Shown in pieces: positions 5,509 to 5,805 of a stretch of DNA of 5,805 nucleotides; position 1 is the stretch's first letter, and every line of letters begins with the position of its first letter. Made by a program: the position numbers and the translations under genes. Source of the DNA: CAYUUP01 sp964447925 (GTDB taxonomy: Bacteria; Bacillota; Clostridia; Oscillospirales; Oscillospiraceae); contig CAYUUP010000094.1 in the NCBI GenBank assembly GCA_964447925.1, positions 1 to 5,805 of the forward strand. The letters are read 5' to 3'. The notes below the pieces were generated by a model. It saw only the letters and a list, made by a program, of their open reading frames with translations, had not been told where the DNA came from and made no database searches.

Positions 5509-5550
5509 CGGCTCCCCCTCCCGGGAGCCGTTCCCCCGCTCCCGGCGGGG
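5509..5550 (+). promoter_or_regulatory. Two GC-rich hairpins in the alaS leader with competing pairing
   Basis: CGGCTCCC (5509-5516) pairs with GGGAGCCG (5523-5530) around a 6-nt loop. CCCCGC (5534-5539) pairs with GCGGGG (5545-5550) around a 5-nt loop. GCTCCC occurs twice (5511-5516 and 5538-5543), and both copies can pair with the single GGGAGC (5523-5528); using the second copy breaks both simple hairpins. There is no T-tract and no T-box GGTGGNACC-type motif. The second hairpin ends 7 nt before the ribosome binding site, so an effect on translation is possible. Confidence 0.5.
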
Positions 5551-5574
5551 ATAGAATGAGGAGTGTATAAAACG

Positions 5575-5805
5575 ATGAAACAGCCTACGCACTTTGGCCT
5601 GAACCAGCTGCGGGAAATGTTCCTCTCCTTCTTCGAGAGCAAGGGACACCTGCGTCTGCCCAGCTTTTCCCTGATTCCCCAGAACGACGCCTCCCTGCTG
5701 CTGATCAACTCCGGCATGGCTCCCATGAAGCCCTGGTTTACCGGGGAGCAGGAGCCGCCCCGCCGCCGGGTCTGCACCTGCCAGAAGTGCATCCGCACCG
5801 GCGAT
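5575..5805 (+). CDS. alaS: Alanyl-tRNA synthetase, N-terminal 77 codons, cut by the window edge
   Basis: AlaRS charges tRNA-Ala with alanine in the cytosol; it is a class II synthetase with its catalytic core at the N-terminus. The visible residues begin MKQPTHFGLNQLREMFLSFF and contain ESKGHLRLPSFSLIPQNDAS, LLLINSGMAPMKPWFTG and PPRRRVCTCQKCIRTGD, matching the start of the AlaRS catalytic domain, including the motif 1 region. Family members are about 870-880 residues, so over 90% lies past the right edge. The ATG at 5575 has GAGGAG (5558-5563) 11 nt upstream, a slightly long gap. The nearby ATG at 5556 is out of frame. No T-box leader is seen, although alaS is under T-box control in many Firmicutes; instead there are two GC-rich hairpins and a palindrome at the predicted start. 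Confidence 0.97.
   Translation, partial: MKQPTHFGLNQLREMFLSFFESKGHLRLPSFSLIPQNDASLLLINSGMAPMKPWFTGEQEPPRRRVCTCQKCIRTGD

Noticed and set aside
5420..5574. T-box riboswitch upstream of alaS
   Set aside because: The interval is only 155 nt, the conserved T-box sequence is absent and no hairpin is followed by a T-tract.

Overview
The window looks like ordinary chromosome of a GC-rich, low-GC-clade-type Gram-positive bacterium, most likely an endospore-forming Clostridia member such as a gut Oscillospiraceae. This is inferred from the YlmC/YmxH-family sporulation gene beside rpsO and pnp, strong AGGAG-type ribosome binding sites, consensus sigma-A promoters and a Clostridia-like AlaS N-terminus. 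No mobile element, CRISPR array, tRNA or rRNA was seen.

Layout. Minus strand, positions 2072 down to 1: ymxH (PRC-barrel sporulation protein), rpsO (ribosomal protein S15) and the first 390 codons of pnp (polynucleotide phosphorylase), which runs off the left edge. rpsO has its own strong promoter and a structured leader of about 100 nt. A terminator-like hairpin follows rpsO, and a second, long imperfect hairpin sits just upstream of the pnp ribosome binding site. This repeats the rpsO-terminator-hairpin-pnp arrangement known from Escherichia coli. Plus strand, 2228 to 5419: a two-gene operon. The first gene encodes a 655-residue fusion of a CDP-alcohol phosphatidyltransferase to a phospholipase D/cardiolipin-synthase-like module. 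The second, 12 nt downstream, encodes a PatB/MalY-type PLP-dependent C-S lyase or aminotransferase. Plus strand, 5575 to the right edge: the first 77 codons of alaS, with its own promoter and a GC-rich structured leader.

How the genes work together. ymxH, rpsO and pnp are translation and RNA-turnover genes in a conserved neighbourhood. The fusion protein probably acts in anionic phospholipid synthesis at the membrane, since its two modules match the two enzyme classes that make phosphatidylglycerol-type lipids and cardiolipin. Its link to the PatB-like enzyme is only positional.

The items most worth a second look are the lipid-enzyme fusion, whose second HKD motif has lost its aspartate, and the pnp leader, where the 3' arm of the hairpin is also complementary to the pnp Shine-Dalgarno sequence, suggesting a switch. 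The rpsO and alaS leaders both contain competing helices, and an exact 15-bp palindrome lies at the predicted alaS transcription start. All structures were paired by eye, not computed.
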